Below, one piece after another: positions 46,958-57,854 of a stretch of 64,000 nt of DNA (the first letter of the stretch is position 1; every line of letters begins with the position of its first letter). A program made the translations under genes and the position numbers. The DNA is from Phlebiopsis flavidoalba (Eukaryota > Basidiomycota > Agaricomycetes > Polyporales > Phanerochaetaceae). The notes under the pieces were generated by a model. That model was not told the origin of the DNA. It was given only the letters and a program-made list of their open reading frames with translations, and did not search any database. Location: assembly GCA_035772785.1 (NCBI GenBank), contig JAOCPU010000003.1, positions 558,001 to 622,000 on the forward strand, read 5' to 3'.

Positions 46958-48257
46958 TTATGCCCAGACCTAAGAATTACTTGCATCAGCAGCGAGCCAA
47001 GAAGTCAATAAGACAAAACTGCTTACCCTAAGTGTGCTGTCCCAGCTACCAGTGCAGAGCGCCATACCGTCGGCGCTAACTCCCAGGCAACTGACGCGAT
47101 TCTCATGACCTGTCAGCACACCCACCCGCTCACCCTTCAACGTTATCCCAAACGTTGCAGGTCCAGTCGTCATATCCGCCGAAGAGTACGCGGCCCGAAA
47201 TCGAGAATGCGACGGAGGTGATACCGCACAAAATGTTATCGTGAGTGAAGGAGTTGAGCTCACGGTCTGCTCGAATGTCGAACAGTCGGCAAGAAGCGTC
47301 GTCCGAGCCGGTAGCGAAAGCGTCGCCATTCGGAAGAACCTTGCGAGGGAAAGGTCAATGTCACCACGCCATAAAATAGGCTGTTAACCACTCACGAGAC
47401 GGCCGTTGATGTCTGATTCGTGGCCTGTGAATGTCTGGACAGCCTTGCCGCTACGGATGTCCCACAGCTTCGCCGAGGCATCACAAGCGCCAGAAACGAA
47501 GACATTTTGATTTGGTCCCAGTGACAGACTACAAGAGACACCAGACATCAGCACATTTTTTGATGTGGGAGATATGCTGACAAACCTCATAACATCGCCA
47601 GTGTGGTCGCTGAACTCGACGACGACACGCACAGCCTGCCTCGATATCCCAGAGCATGCAGGTCATGTCACCCGAGCTGGTCACTATTTGACGGTCGTTG
47701 ATGAAGCGGCAGCAACTGAGGTAGCCGGAGTGAGCACTCAATTCGCGAGCACCCTTGTTACCCGTGCCCTCCTTCGCGTTCAGGTTGTATATTGAGCAAA
47801 TGTTGTCGAGACCACCACAGGCAACGAAGTTCCCGGATGGTGAGTAGGCGCAAGTCATGACCCAACTTGACCGCAATGGGATGGCATGAACCTTGTTGGT
47901 AGTGTAGGCATCCCAGACGATGAGCTTGCGTCGTCTTGCGAAGCGGAGACCAAATGCCGACGGTCAGTAGCCCAGTGCATGGCATAAATCTTCGCCAAAT
48001 GACCCCGTAATGCTCTACGGGGTCGCATGACAATACATACGAGGGAGCGAGTCCACTTCTGCTGCCATTGCGCGTACTGCGTGGAAGAGTCCATCAGTAA
48101 GACCAGACTACCCGCGCACGCTCAGGCAGGGGCGGGAACCTACAGCTCGTGTCCGCAGAGGACTCCCGTTTTTCGCGCGAATCTTCTCCTTCAAGCTTTC
48201 CGCCTCGCGTCTAGCAGCAGCAATCCTCTCCTGAATGTCTCCCTGGCCTTGCGACAT
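46958..48257 (-). CDS. Heterotrimeric G-protein beta subunit (WD40)
   Basis: Seven-bladed WD40 beta subunit that pairs with G-gamma, for pheromone and nutrient signalling at the plasma membrane. The ATG at 48257 starts [20 protein letters not shown], the N-terminal helix that binds gamma, continuing SLKEKIRAK. After an intron come [11 protein letters not shown] and [20 protein letters not shown], then [149 protein letters not shown] and [12 protein letters not shown]. The last intron leaves only GTCTGGGCATAA (VWA, stop) in the terminal exon. The length fits the usual about 350 residues. Two clear slips occur (near 47932 and 47640). It lies 590 bases upstream of the golgin-like gene on the same strand. 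Confidence 0.92.
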
Positions 48258-50540
48258 CGTGAAGAATTCGAATTGAGGTGAGTCAGAAGGAAAGTGTTAT
48301 GACTGCTGCGTAGTTTCAAATGGTCTCTGGTATTAGCTGCTACAAGCCCAGCAAATGTAGTGAGCGTCGTTTGCTCACGGGCGTCGGGGGGTGAAGGAAT
48401 GAAGGTCACGTCAATACCAGTCGAGGGTGAGACTAAACCTTCGAGTAGTGTCCTCTCGTAACTCTCAGGTCGGCGAATCTCGAATGCCTGTACGTCAATC
48501 TAATCCTTGTGAGGATAGACCGAGTGTGGAGGAGAAAATGGAGAATAATATGAAGAATGAGAGGATAGGCAGGGCAAGGAGAGGAAGAGAGCGACGAGTC
48601 TGTTCATCAGACGGAGGCAATACGACGACGCCAACCGGCGAGTGCCGGATTCGCCGGCCGGAATTCAAGCTCCGCCTAAGGCACAACAATCTTCTGCCAA
48701 ATTAGAAGATTTGTGTGTTCGTTCCTTGTTCTCTGCTCAGAATATTGCCCTGCGGTGAAGTACTTAACTAGCAGGTACGATATTTTGTCAGTATTGAGCT
48801 GCATTTCTTAGCCCGCTCAAAGGCCTATTGAACACCCTATCATCACATTTCAACTGCAGAATCCAGATATCACCACATCGGACACTATTCCGAGCTGCGA
48901 TGCTGTAATGCATCCACAAGTCCAAAGGTGTTTAGCTCAGCCTTCTTCGGGGTCTAGATCAGGACAAGGGGACCTGAGGCGCAGGCAAGCCCGCGTACAG
49001 AACATTCCGCCAACCTTATAAAACCTACACCCATTCGGCAGGACTTGGTACAACACCGAGGTGCTGGACCGCAGTGCCGCGAAGCCCGTGCGGTCCTTCG
49101 CGGCACATTCCGCGGCACATATGCGTTTTTTGCGAAAGTACGGATAGACTGATGTCCTCGGTTTTAGGCCTCCCCGTGCTATACGGACGCTATGCGAAGG
49201 CGGAGTATGGATAGACCCCATGACGCGCAACAATTCAGCATCGTGCGTATTGCGCTCGAGTCATCAAACTAACACGCCGGTTCAATTGCTATAGGTGGCG
49301 ACGGGAGCATCGTAGCTGCATTGTAGCTACATCGGTTGTCAACTCCGTTCGCGTTCTGTGCGGCGCTGAGTTGGGAGAGTAGGGCGTTCATCACAACGTG
49401 TATGCTCACTGGTGCGTATAGTCACCTGAATTCCCGGAAAAATATACACAGGCTGTCTGTATCTTGACCTTCGCTCTTGTTTGGATAGGTAATGCCAAGT
49501 CATTGTTATCCGCAGACAAAGTACTACGCAGACCTCTTCGCTTGTGGACTCTCGCGAGTCGTCTTGTCGTCGTCGTGCCATCATCTTGTGGTCGCAGCAC
49601 GGAAGCTTCGCTCTAAGCTTCCGATGATAAGTTTTCCATATCGCCGCCGACATCATAGTTTCTGACTGTTGCGCCCGCATATGTGGGCTGCCTGCTAGCC
49701 ATCGGCTCTAGGACAGCCCCTCGTGTCGCCGTCACCGTCGGAACGCTACGTGAAGCAAGAAATCTGAGGAGGCGGACGGCTATGTGGTGCCACATGTCGG
49801 ATTGCATTGCTTCCAGAAACAAAGCTCACTCATAGTAACAACTCTTCTACACTATATGTGCGTGAAGGGTTAGCTACCTTGCCAAACCACCGAGATACAT
49901 CGCAGCCGAGCTACCGTCTGCGCAGACGATGAATCACTGATTTCTACTTGTGGCGAGTACTGACACATAGTCGAACAGTAGACGCATAGCGGAGCGCCTG
50001 GTGTCCTTTACGGGTGCGCAGAAGTACTACCTCCACCTGAAATCCTTTTATGCTCCTGGATCCAAATCAGACTGTTGGCTCGGACTGACGAGGCAATCGA
50101 TTCGAAGATGGAGCCACAATCAGTAACTCGCGGGATTCCTTTGCGATCGCAGACACAAAATAACGCAGGCGGCGGACCTCTGGCGGTGCCGACTCTACAA
50201 TCCTATTCGCCTGGCTTACCTATGCTACTAAGGAGCTTTGACTTCGACGTCCTAGGGACGGAACCGCACTGCGCTTCTCCCATGGCCGCAAAAAGAGTAA
50301 CACTGACGAGTAGAGTCCAGTGGACAGTCTGTGGTCTCCATTCTTCCGCTCCCAGAGGATGACTCGCCAGAGGTGGCTATTTTTTTCGAGCATCTGTCGG
50401 CTTTCCTAGGATTGTACATGCTGCGCTGGCTATGGTCTTAAGGTCTTATAAAGATCCTGCGCGAAACAATATTCTCCAGACTCAGTCACTCCATCCTCAT
50501 GCCTCCCCCTTCAATTCACATCTATCGCCTGTATAACACG
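48258..50540. other. 2.3 kb intergenic, no gene recognised
   Basis: Includes the G-beta 5' region (48258-48400 is probable leader) and low-quality open frames on both strands with no motif. It ends in the leader of the first dsRBD gene (CT-rich, atcctcatgcctcccccttcaattcac, at about 50490-50520). Confidence 0.4.
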
Positions 50541-50958
50541 ATGGCCAACAACGGTGGACCGTGAGTACCGTAGCTTGTGCTAGCATACGATGATCAACTG
50601 ACTCTTAAGATTCGATAGACTGGAGACTCAGATTGAACAACCTCATGCAGGCGACCTATGGCGTTCAGCACCTCCGTTGGGAACAGTATCAGGCTGGTCC
50701 ACAACACTTAGCACCCTGGACCGCCATCGTGTATAGTGAGTGATACTATTCGCGTGCATTCATGTGGATTCACCGTGTTATCAGTCCATAATGTCGAATG
50801 GGGCCGCTACTCTCACCACAATCTTGCTGATAGCTAAGGAAGGTGCCGCAAGCATTGCCTACCGCGCTCTACACAAAGAAGTATACGGTTCCTACCCCTC
50901 AATAGTGCTTCACCGTGCGTCAAACATGAATTCGGCAGCGTCGCATTCTTTTGATTAA
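50541..50958 (+). CDS. Small stand-alone dsRNA-binding-domain protein (copy 1)
   Basis: About 100-residue protein made of little more than one dsRBD. The ATG at 50541 gives MANNGGP, then an intron (gtgagt to ttcgatag, about 50561-50619), then WRLRLNNLMQATYGVQHLRW and EQYQAGPQHLAPWTAIVY. A second intron (gtgagtgata to tatcag) joins IHNVEWG in the next exon. After one frame slip the C-terminal dsRBD helix is LLIAKEGAASIAYRALHKEV. Helix-beta-beta-beta-helix order and the AKEGAA-type second helix fit a dsRBD. I associate such mini-dsRBD proteins with Agaricomycete genomes, where several copies per genome are common; function is not established to my knowledge. The 3' end is the first stop after the helix frame. 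Confidence 0.65.
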
Positions 50959-53900
50959 TTTTGATTCCTTCCCCTCTGCGTAGAACTCACAATAACCATT
51001 CATAGATGACCAAGTCGACTTCTGTGTAATACTTAATGCAAGACCCCCCGCTCCGTTATTGTACCGCGACTAGTTCTCCTACTCTCTACACGCTAGATAA
51101 TTCGCAGGAGGATTCGTTGATCGTAATTACCACGTTATAACTGGTTGGCATGTGATCGTTCTTTAGTAGCAATGCAAGGCGTTCCCGCTACCACGCGAAC
51201 TTAAGGACTGAAGGTGCCTGAGACCTAAACGCCACAAAGTCGTGGTGGCTGTGCCCGGGCCTTTCCGGGATTCGCTTATTTCGACTAAGAAACGCTGGTT
51301 TGCCCCTCATTCCCACTTGAAGAGGACAATCTGAGCTTCGACGCAGCATAATCCCGTCCTCACTTCCGAGGACCTGCTCTTCTCGAAATTGATCATCGGC
51401 TGAGCGTGCGGACCTTTTACAGCAAGATGTTTACGTCGTGTGGCGTGGCAAGCCATGCAGGGTGTCGTGAGGTCGCTGCGCGGCACTGGGGGCGAGGCAT
51501 TATCCCGGCTCGCCGGAGAGACGGGCACTTGTACAGAGTCTCGAGCCAACGCATCATACTGATCAGTCTATGTCCAGCCGCTCGCCCGACCAACATGCCT
51601 GCCGTCGACCCCCCTCTCAAACATTGCAGAGCGCCTTGCTCGAGGCGTCCGTGCTGCCCAGGTTAGTCAGTATGTTCCACACGATCTGTCGGAACGCTGA
51701 TTTTGGTGTGATGCGACACCTGCATGTCCCTTGCAGAACGTTGAACAGTTTAAGGCGGAGCTTGGCTAATGAATGCCTTCGTGTGTCGTGGTGAGTGCTC
51801 GAGGCTCACCGCATCCCAGTCGACGCCCGAGGACGAAAGTCGTGAAACGGTGAACCTCGCAGGAGTCATTGAACCTCTCTTCCCATGTCATATAGCGGTA
51901 TACGGTGTCCCCGACTCTCTCGTTCGGGGTAACCCACTTCCGCCTGAAGACAATCCCCCTGGTACCGCCTTGTCTTCCTTGATCTACCCTCTCTTCCTTA
52001 ACTTCGACACAGCAAGCTGCATACGATCTGAAATAATCTACACGGGATGTCTAGCCGTCTTGACAATGAGATGGGGCTCTTCACCAGCATGCAGAGCTGC
52101 ATACTCTTCAAGTCCTCCTAAGAGCTTTTCTAGGGTACAGACGACACGACTCAACCAGTATAAATGTCTAAGATCCCGCCCTTGGCCTACAGCAAACCGA
52201 ATTCGCAACAATGAGTGCCAACACGAACCATACCGGTAGGGCAGAAGTTGCTCGCAGTCACCTGAAAGCGACATTGACAACTCTTTGCAGACGGCGTTCC
52301 GGCTCTCAACCAATGTTTGTCACGGATCGGCCTATCGTCTTCAAAACTACTCAACAGTTTCCTCCTAGATCTTCAGTCGATTGGAAAAAGCCGAGTCTTT
52401 GAGCTGGCTCGACATCAAAACCGGCCCCGCCCACTCTCCTGAGTGGAAATCTACGTGCAAGAGTGAGTGACAAAGACTTTGCTTTCTGCTTTGTCTAGAC
52501 TTTCAGCCATAGTCGATAACGAGCCGAAAGGGCGAAGGGCACGGCCCTCAGAAGCATATTGCCCGAGATGCCGGGCGGCGAAGGAAGCTCTGAAAGGTTT
52601 CGGAGTGACCCGTGTAGGATGCCCTCACACGATCATAACGTACGTCAGTGGTCGCTGGCGTTTTCTTGACGTGTGCTCTCCGGGCTTCCTGGTGATCCCC
52701 GTGTACCGTTGATACGAGCTCTGCGTCGATTATCTATTTATCTTTTTCATTTCACCGACGTATTACCCCAGTCTTTGATCTTCTTTCTCATTTGCGAGCC
52801 CCAACTCCCTGCCTCGGTGGAGAGTTTCTCTTGGCCCGCCACCACCTTCATTGGTAAATACGCGGCCATTGTACCTCTTCGCGCTCAAAAATGGGGTGTC
52901 CCACGCATCTGGCTCTGAGTCTGCTTCTCAACCGACTCTACTGCTTGTGAACCTACTACTCGCCCTTTCATTTATCATTGGATGTCGACTTTTAGAGGGC
53001 AACCCTTCGATGCCGCTCATCTTTCTGACTCTTGACATATCATCAACGGTACTTGGACTGTGGTCAGAATCATGATCCTCTGTTCCGGGATTACTAATAT
53101 ACGTCTGCTACAGGTTTGCAGGCTTTGAGCACCTACGCAGCTTGCGCACGCACGCAGCCCTCCAGAGCATTTTGGGCCTCATAACCCCAATACTTCCAAC
53201 GCTCTGTGCCGCCGTCTTATCAGATGCCATCCTCTACGAAATAGCGCCGCCTAAACCGAGCGCAAGGCGTGATAAGGGAGGACTTTCGCCTCGTAGAGCC
53301 CGTATTGAACACACGAGACCAAGGTCCTGGCATCCGGCAACTCATAGGCACTCCCCTCTATGCTGGTCTGTCAAATCTTAACACTACTTCTCAGGAAACC
53401 TCGTTTGCGGGCCATTCACGGACGTTTGTGCATGCGGCCTCCGCGCCAGAGCGGAGACATGAAGGCCTGAAGAGTGAAGCCCGTACCGCTGGGCGTCCCG
53501 TCTATCTTGGTCGTCGGTATGCTCTCTCCGTTAAATCAAAATCGTAGTATATCTCTCCTGGGCGTTGTAGTGGTCGGAGGTTTTCGATGGAGCTGCCGCT
53601 CATCGTGGAGTGTCTCAATTATCGCGCTCGCGCAAATTATGATAAGTGAGTGCGTCCGGTGTTCATTGTTGACCGGGTTTCTACATGCGAATCGGTCACA
53701 CAGATGAAGGCCAGCTCTTTTCATTTTCCGCCAGTAGGAGGACGTACCTCCTGGAGCGCTGTGCTCGCTGGCCCGCCTTGCTAGGCCGGCCATTTTGGTG
53801 CAGTTAAAACTTTGGATAATGCGTTCCGATTGCACGGTGGACGGCGCCAGTATGTCGCCATGTCCCATGACTATGGCTCGGTGTCGATGAGACTGAGAGC

Positions 53901-54543
53901 GGCGCTAACGCCGTCTTCGGTACGATACCGCTTCAAACGTGCTGGGTACGTAGCAACCTTGGGAGAAGTAAAACCTCTGGCATGACTGTCCAGTGACGAA
54001 TTATGAGTGCCCGCGGGGGGCGTATTGCTGGCCCTGTCGTTGAGCAGCTGCTTCGGGGATCAACAGGTAGGATCAACCAGCGCACTCCTTGTCAAGGCGG
54101 CGATTTGAACGTAGCGTTCATGCACGGCTCAAGAGAGAGGCTCCGAACAGTTTCGGGCACTCGGTAACCTGCCCTTGATGATTGTACAATACCACTGATT
54201 TGGTTGCAGACAAATGTGGTAGTCGCAAGGTATGAAGTTCATCCACCTTGCCAAATCGTCAATATCTCTGACATGTATGGAATAGATTCAGCGCAATATT
54301 CGGCAGTGCCGTCGCTCACTTGCTCCGTGCGGATGCGAAATTATGGAAACAGGCGCAGGCTGGGAGGTTGGACATGCCCTTCGAAGGTCAGAGTTATTTG
54401 GCGGCAGCATGGCAGTCATAGATGTTGCCGGTGCTCAGCTTCAAATAAATACCTCTCATTCTCGACGAGATATGACAGCCTCCTCACCTACACTCAACGA
54501 AAAACAACCAGCCTTCTTCTGAGCTTAGGACACACTCGCTACT
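50959..54543. other. 3.6 kb, possible unidentified exons
   Basis: 51400-51760 plus looks partly coding: LLQQDVYVVWRGKPCRVS and SQTLQSALLEASVLPR, then after a probable intron (ending ccttgcag at about 51735) NVEQFKAELG and a stop. 51835-52000 plus contains ETVNLAGVIEPLFPCHIAVY. 52930-53070 plus has a hydrophobic stretch (LLLVNLLLALSFIIGCRLLE), and 53150-53240 another (ILGLITPILPTLCAAVLSDA), possibly a membrane protein. None could be assigned to a family. Confidence 0.3.
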
Positions 54544-54926
54544 ATGTCATGTAAGCTGGCCAAATTGGCTTCACCACGCTTATACTAATATATCTTAGTG
54601 TCACCCGTAACGCGGCTTAACAACTGTAAGGAGATACTTCTGGTCACTTTTCGTCCTATGCATACCATACTTTTCGCTCTAGACATGCAAGGCCAAGGTC
54701 GACAGCATCTCATCAGCTGGATGGAGACATACGATAATGGCTCCCAGACATGGACGGTGAAGGTCAAAGGTATAATAAACTTTCACATCCAGGATTGAGC
54801 TCCCGCTTATACGCACCTCACATTTGAGAACCAAGCGTTGGGTGAAGGATTGGCAGCAAACAAGACCACAGCGTGCAAAGAAGCGGGGCCGCTAGGGCAG
54901 CCCTCCAAGCGCTGGGGATTCTCTGA
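54544..54926 (+). CDS. Small stand-alone dsRNA-binding-domain protein (copy 2)
   Basis: Short first exon ATGTCAT then an intron (gtaagc to tcttag, about 54551-54599), LSPVTRLNN, an intron (gtaagg to ctctag), MQGQGRQHLISWMETYDNGS and QTWTVKVK, an intron, and ENQALGEGLAANKTTA. After one slip it ends AARAALQALGIL with a stop at 54924. The order is a complete dsRBD: helix 1 (RLNN), strands (ISWMETY, QTWTVKV), the GEG turn and helix 2 (NKTTAKEA-type). It shares with copy 1 a tiny first exon directly before the RLNN exon, so the two are probably paralogues 3.6 kb apart. Sequence identity between them is low. Confidence 0.65.
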
Positions 54927-55693
54927 ACGTATGATTGCTGTTGGAGATGCACCGTTAGATGATTAACAGTAACAGTTAATTGTAGTAATTTTCGAGATCG
55001 TCCGTGACTTGTACCAATGCTGCCCCGCGTGAAATTGATCATCTACAACGACTGCCCTTTTAGGACATCGAACGCCGCTACGGGCGTTACGGCCGAACCG
55101 CGCGCGACTTGTTTGCGTTGGTTGTTTCTCGCTCCCATGTCTCGTCGACAGCTCACCCCGTTCATCATTGCACGGGCCTCTGACCGGTCAGAGTTTACAT
55201 CAAGCTGACTTCGAAAAGCATGGATGAGTGGTTCGTTTTCGCTCATGCTGCGAATGATAGGCATCCTGTCGGGTGTTTACATCTTCAAGCCGTTAATTGA
55301 CGACAATAAGTGTTGCAAAGGTCTGCGCTTTGTGTGCAATGTGTAGATGTCGCAGACCGACCTGAACCCCAACCTGACAGCGGTGATCGCGTAACGACCG
55401 AGACTGCGATCGCAGCACCCACGTCTCCGGACCTCTTCTGATGGTCAAGGGCCCACAGAGCACCCCTCAAACAGCAATACAGGGTCAAGCTAACACACAC
55501 TGACTCCAACACGAAATACACTATTCCATAGCGGGCAATAGAGTACTATGTGCGTAGAATCCCTACGAATCCCAAATTCGCAATCATGCAGCACCATCTA
55601 ACGTCGGACTAGGCCGTGGTGACCACGGGCTTGCTTGAAACGTTAGGTGCCGGGCTGGGCAGCATCCCCGACGCTCCCAAATCTATCGGAAGC
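54927..55693. other. Intergenic between dsRBD gene and USP39/Sad1
   Basis: No recognisable gene. It contains the 3' flanks of both neighbours. Confidence 0.5.
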
Positions 55694-57615
55694 TTAACAA
55701 GTGCCCTGTGAAAGGAGTGGGCTGTGACATACTTGTATGACGGTTTCGCCCAGGAAAATCATTCTTTTCCGTATCTCTTCAACGATGAGATCTTGGATTT
55801 GGAACCACTTTTCATTCTCACCCCCTCCGCTGCCCGCGCGAAGGTGAGCCTTCCAGACAGTGCTTTCTTTATTCCCGCGTGGTTCCAGCCGCGGATTCAT
55901 GCGTTACGTTTCGCGACTAGGTCATACACGGATCGATAGATGCGAATCAGCAACATCAAGATCTGGTACGAGAAGCAATTAGCGAGCGCTCCTTCAAGAT
56001 AATTGGTACAGGTACAATCTTTAAAGTCGAGTCCTCGTAGAGGAAAATTGACAATGGTTGGGTTTTTCTCTTCCACAAATACATTTTTGGTGAATCGTTT
56101 GAAGTGAAGGATGAATGTAGGGGGGCAGCCGCTGTAGTTTGAAGCGTCGTAGATGTCGGCCCGCCGATTCCTGGAATGCTTTGATCAAAATCGAGCCCGA
56201 GTCATCTCATTCTACGAATACCTGTGTTGTTCGCCCGTCATACTTAGGCGGAACCGACTGTATGCTAACTTGTGGGATAATGTTTTTTTCCACAGCGTCT
56301 TGGAATAGAGGCGGCGGGGAAGATCAATGGCTAAGAACAAAAACGGGGATGTTGTTGTTTTAATCTCTGTGAAGAGTTTTCAGCGTGACAGTACCAAGCA
56401 AACATCGAGGTACCTACCTCGATCAATGTCAAACCTGGGCTTCTCGTTCTCCTGAAGGTTAGACCGCATGACGACTTGCTGGTTCTCCATACGTAGCTCT
56501 CAACCTGGAAGCTTTGAGAATATGACACCTGCATATCGTATATTAGTGGTTCGCATATCGACAATGTCACATTACACGTACTAGAGTTACGCTTCTTCGT
56601 GCCCCCAAAATCTTTGTGAAGATGATTGAGAAGCCACCCGAGAAAGTCCGCAGGATCTCCTTGTTTCTCTAAGCTAAACTTTCCTGCACTCGCCCGTCCA
56701 ACCTCTTGCAGAAATTCGTGCGGACTAACTTGGCTCTTAAATAGGCGTGGATTCCAAACTTTCTTGGTGAGCGCAGCAAATCGTTTCCACATCTCAGTCT
56801 CTTTCCCGCGGAAGTTTGACAATAGTAGGAAATCCCGGAGCGGACGAACGTGCAGAAGGGAGTGTAATTATAACGTTCATGTAGTCATTTCTCTTGATGT
56901 TGTTGAGGCACGACATAGCCAGGGACGTACGATTTCCCGGACAAGGTCGTAGGACGGTTTGGAAAGATGGGACGGTGCGGATAGACTGGCCACGAAGGTC
57001 TTGCTGAACACAGGGGAAAGTACGAATGATATATCCTCCAATGAAGGATCTGACACAAGGTATCCATCCGGAAGCACATATACCTAACAATGATCATCAA
57101 CAAGAAAGTCCCCACATATAGTGTTACGAACCTTTGTGGTTTCAAGGTTGATGAAGACATGGTGGTCGTCGTGAATTGCATGGGCATAGGCATAAGAACT
57201 TCGCCCTCTACCTTGGAAGTATTTCCCACAAACAAGGCAGCCATATATGTTAATATGTAGAGAGGGGATACCGAACAGACCTTCTCGAAGTCGAAATCGA
57301 GCACTGCTCGGTTGATCTGTCCAGGTCTGGGTCGTTCAGTATTCTTTGCGTGGTAGGCGGAATGGATGTCGCACAGTATCAAGGTATAGGTCAGAAGCAC
57401 GCGTCGGATCCTGTTGCCCATATGCGCTGTACTCGTCCTCCTCCTCTTCACCCCCAATGCTTTCAGGTCTGTCAACCTGCAGTAAGTTTGCGATGTCATT
57501 AGAGGTTTCATCGGGGTTGGACTCCCACCTAAATCACGCGCGGCATCATCTTCCATGCGCGGTCGCTTCGAAGGCTTTCCTCTTCGGTATCGTTCGGACG
57601 GTCGTTGGAGGACAT
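55694..57615 (-). CDS. SAD1: Sad1/USP39, U4/U6.U5 tri-snRNP assembly factor
   Basis: Catalytically dead ubiquitin-protease-fold protein required for tri-snRNP assembly in splicing. The ATG at 57615 gives MSSNDRPNDTEEES and, after a slip, KRPRMEDDAARDL. After an intron: DRPESIGGEEEEDEYSAYGQ, QDPTRASDLYLDT, then INRAVLDFDFEK entering the zinc-finger UBP region (CLVCG- and FQGRG-type residues lie in shifted frames at about 57200-57240). Next come DDHHVFINLETTK, YVLPDGYLVSDPSLEDISFV, LNNIKRNDYMNVII, LSNFRGKETEMWKRFAALTK, NPRLFKSQVSPHEFLQEVGR, SLEKQGDPADFLGWLLNHLH (the DPxDFLxWLLN signature of this family), and at the C-terminus NEKWFQIQDLIVEEIRKRMI and LGETVIQ. The length fits USP39 (about 480-560 residues). 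The start is 239 bases from the divergent RSM22 start. Confidence 0.9.
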
Positions 57616-57854
57616 TGCTTAAAGCCCGCGTGAGACGTTCAAGTCGCGGTCAGAGGTGGTCATTGCCGGGTCTGCCGCTGGTCGAATAGGCGTTTACGCC
57701 GATCAATCATCAATTTGAGACGCGTTTATTCGTGCGGGCAGCAAGACTCATCCTCGCCGACCTTTCATCAGTACCTCCACGCACTCAGTATTCATTCCCG
57801 ACAACCAGCTATCTAAGACACAAAAGTCACCCATTCGTCTAGCCGCAGGAGCAG
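57616..57854. promoter_or_regulatory. Bidirectional promoter, SAD1 and RSM22
   Basis: These 239 bases separate two divergent ATGs. The interval is not coding in any convincing frame, so both core promoters and both leaders must fit here. No single motif is claimed. Confidence 0.55.

Noticed and set aside
52930..53240. Multi-pass transporter
   Set aside because: Only two hydrophobic stretches, without family motifs and in different contexts; insufficient to call a gene.
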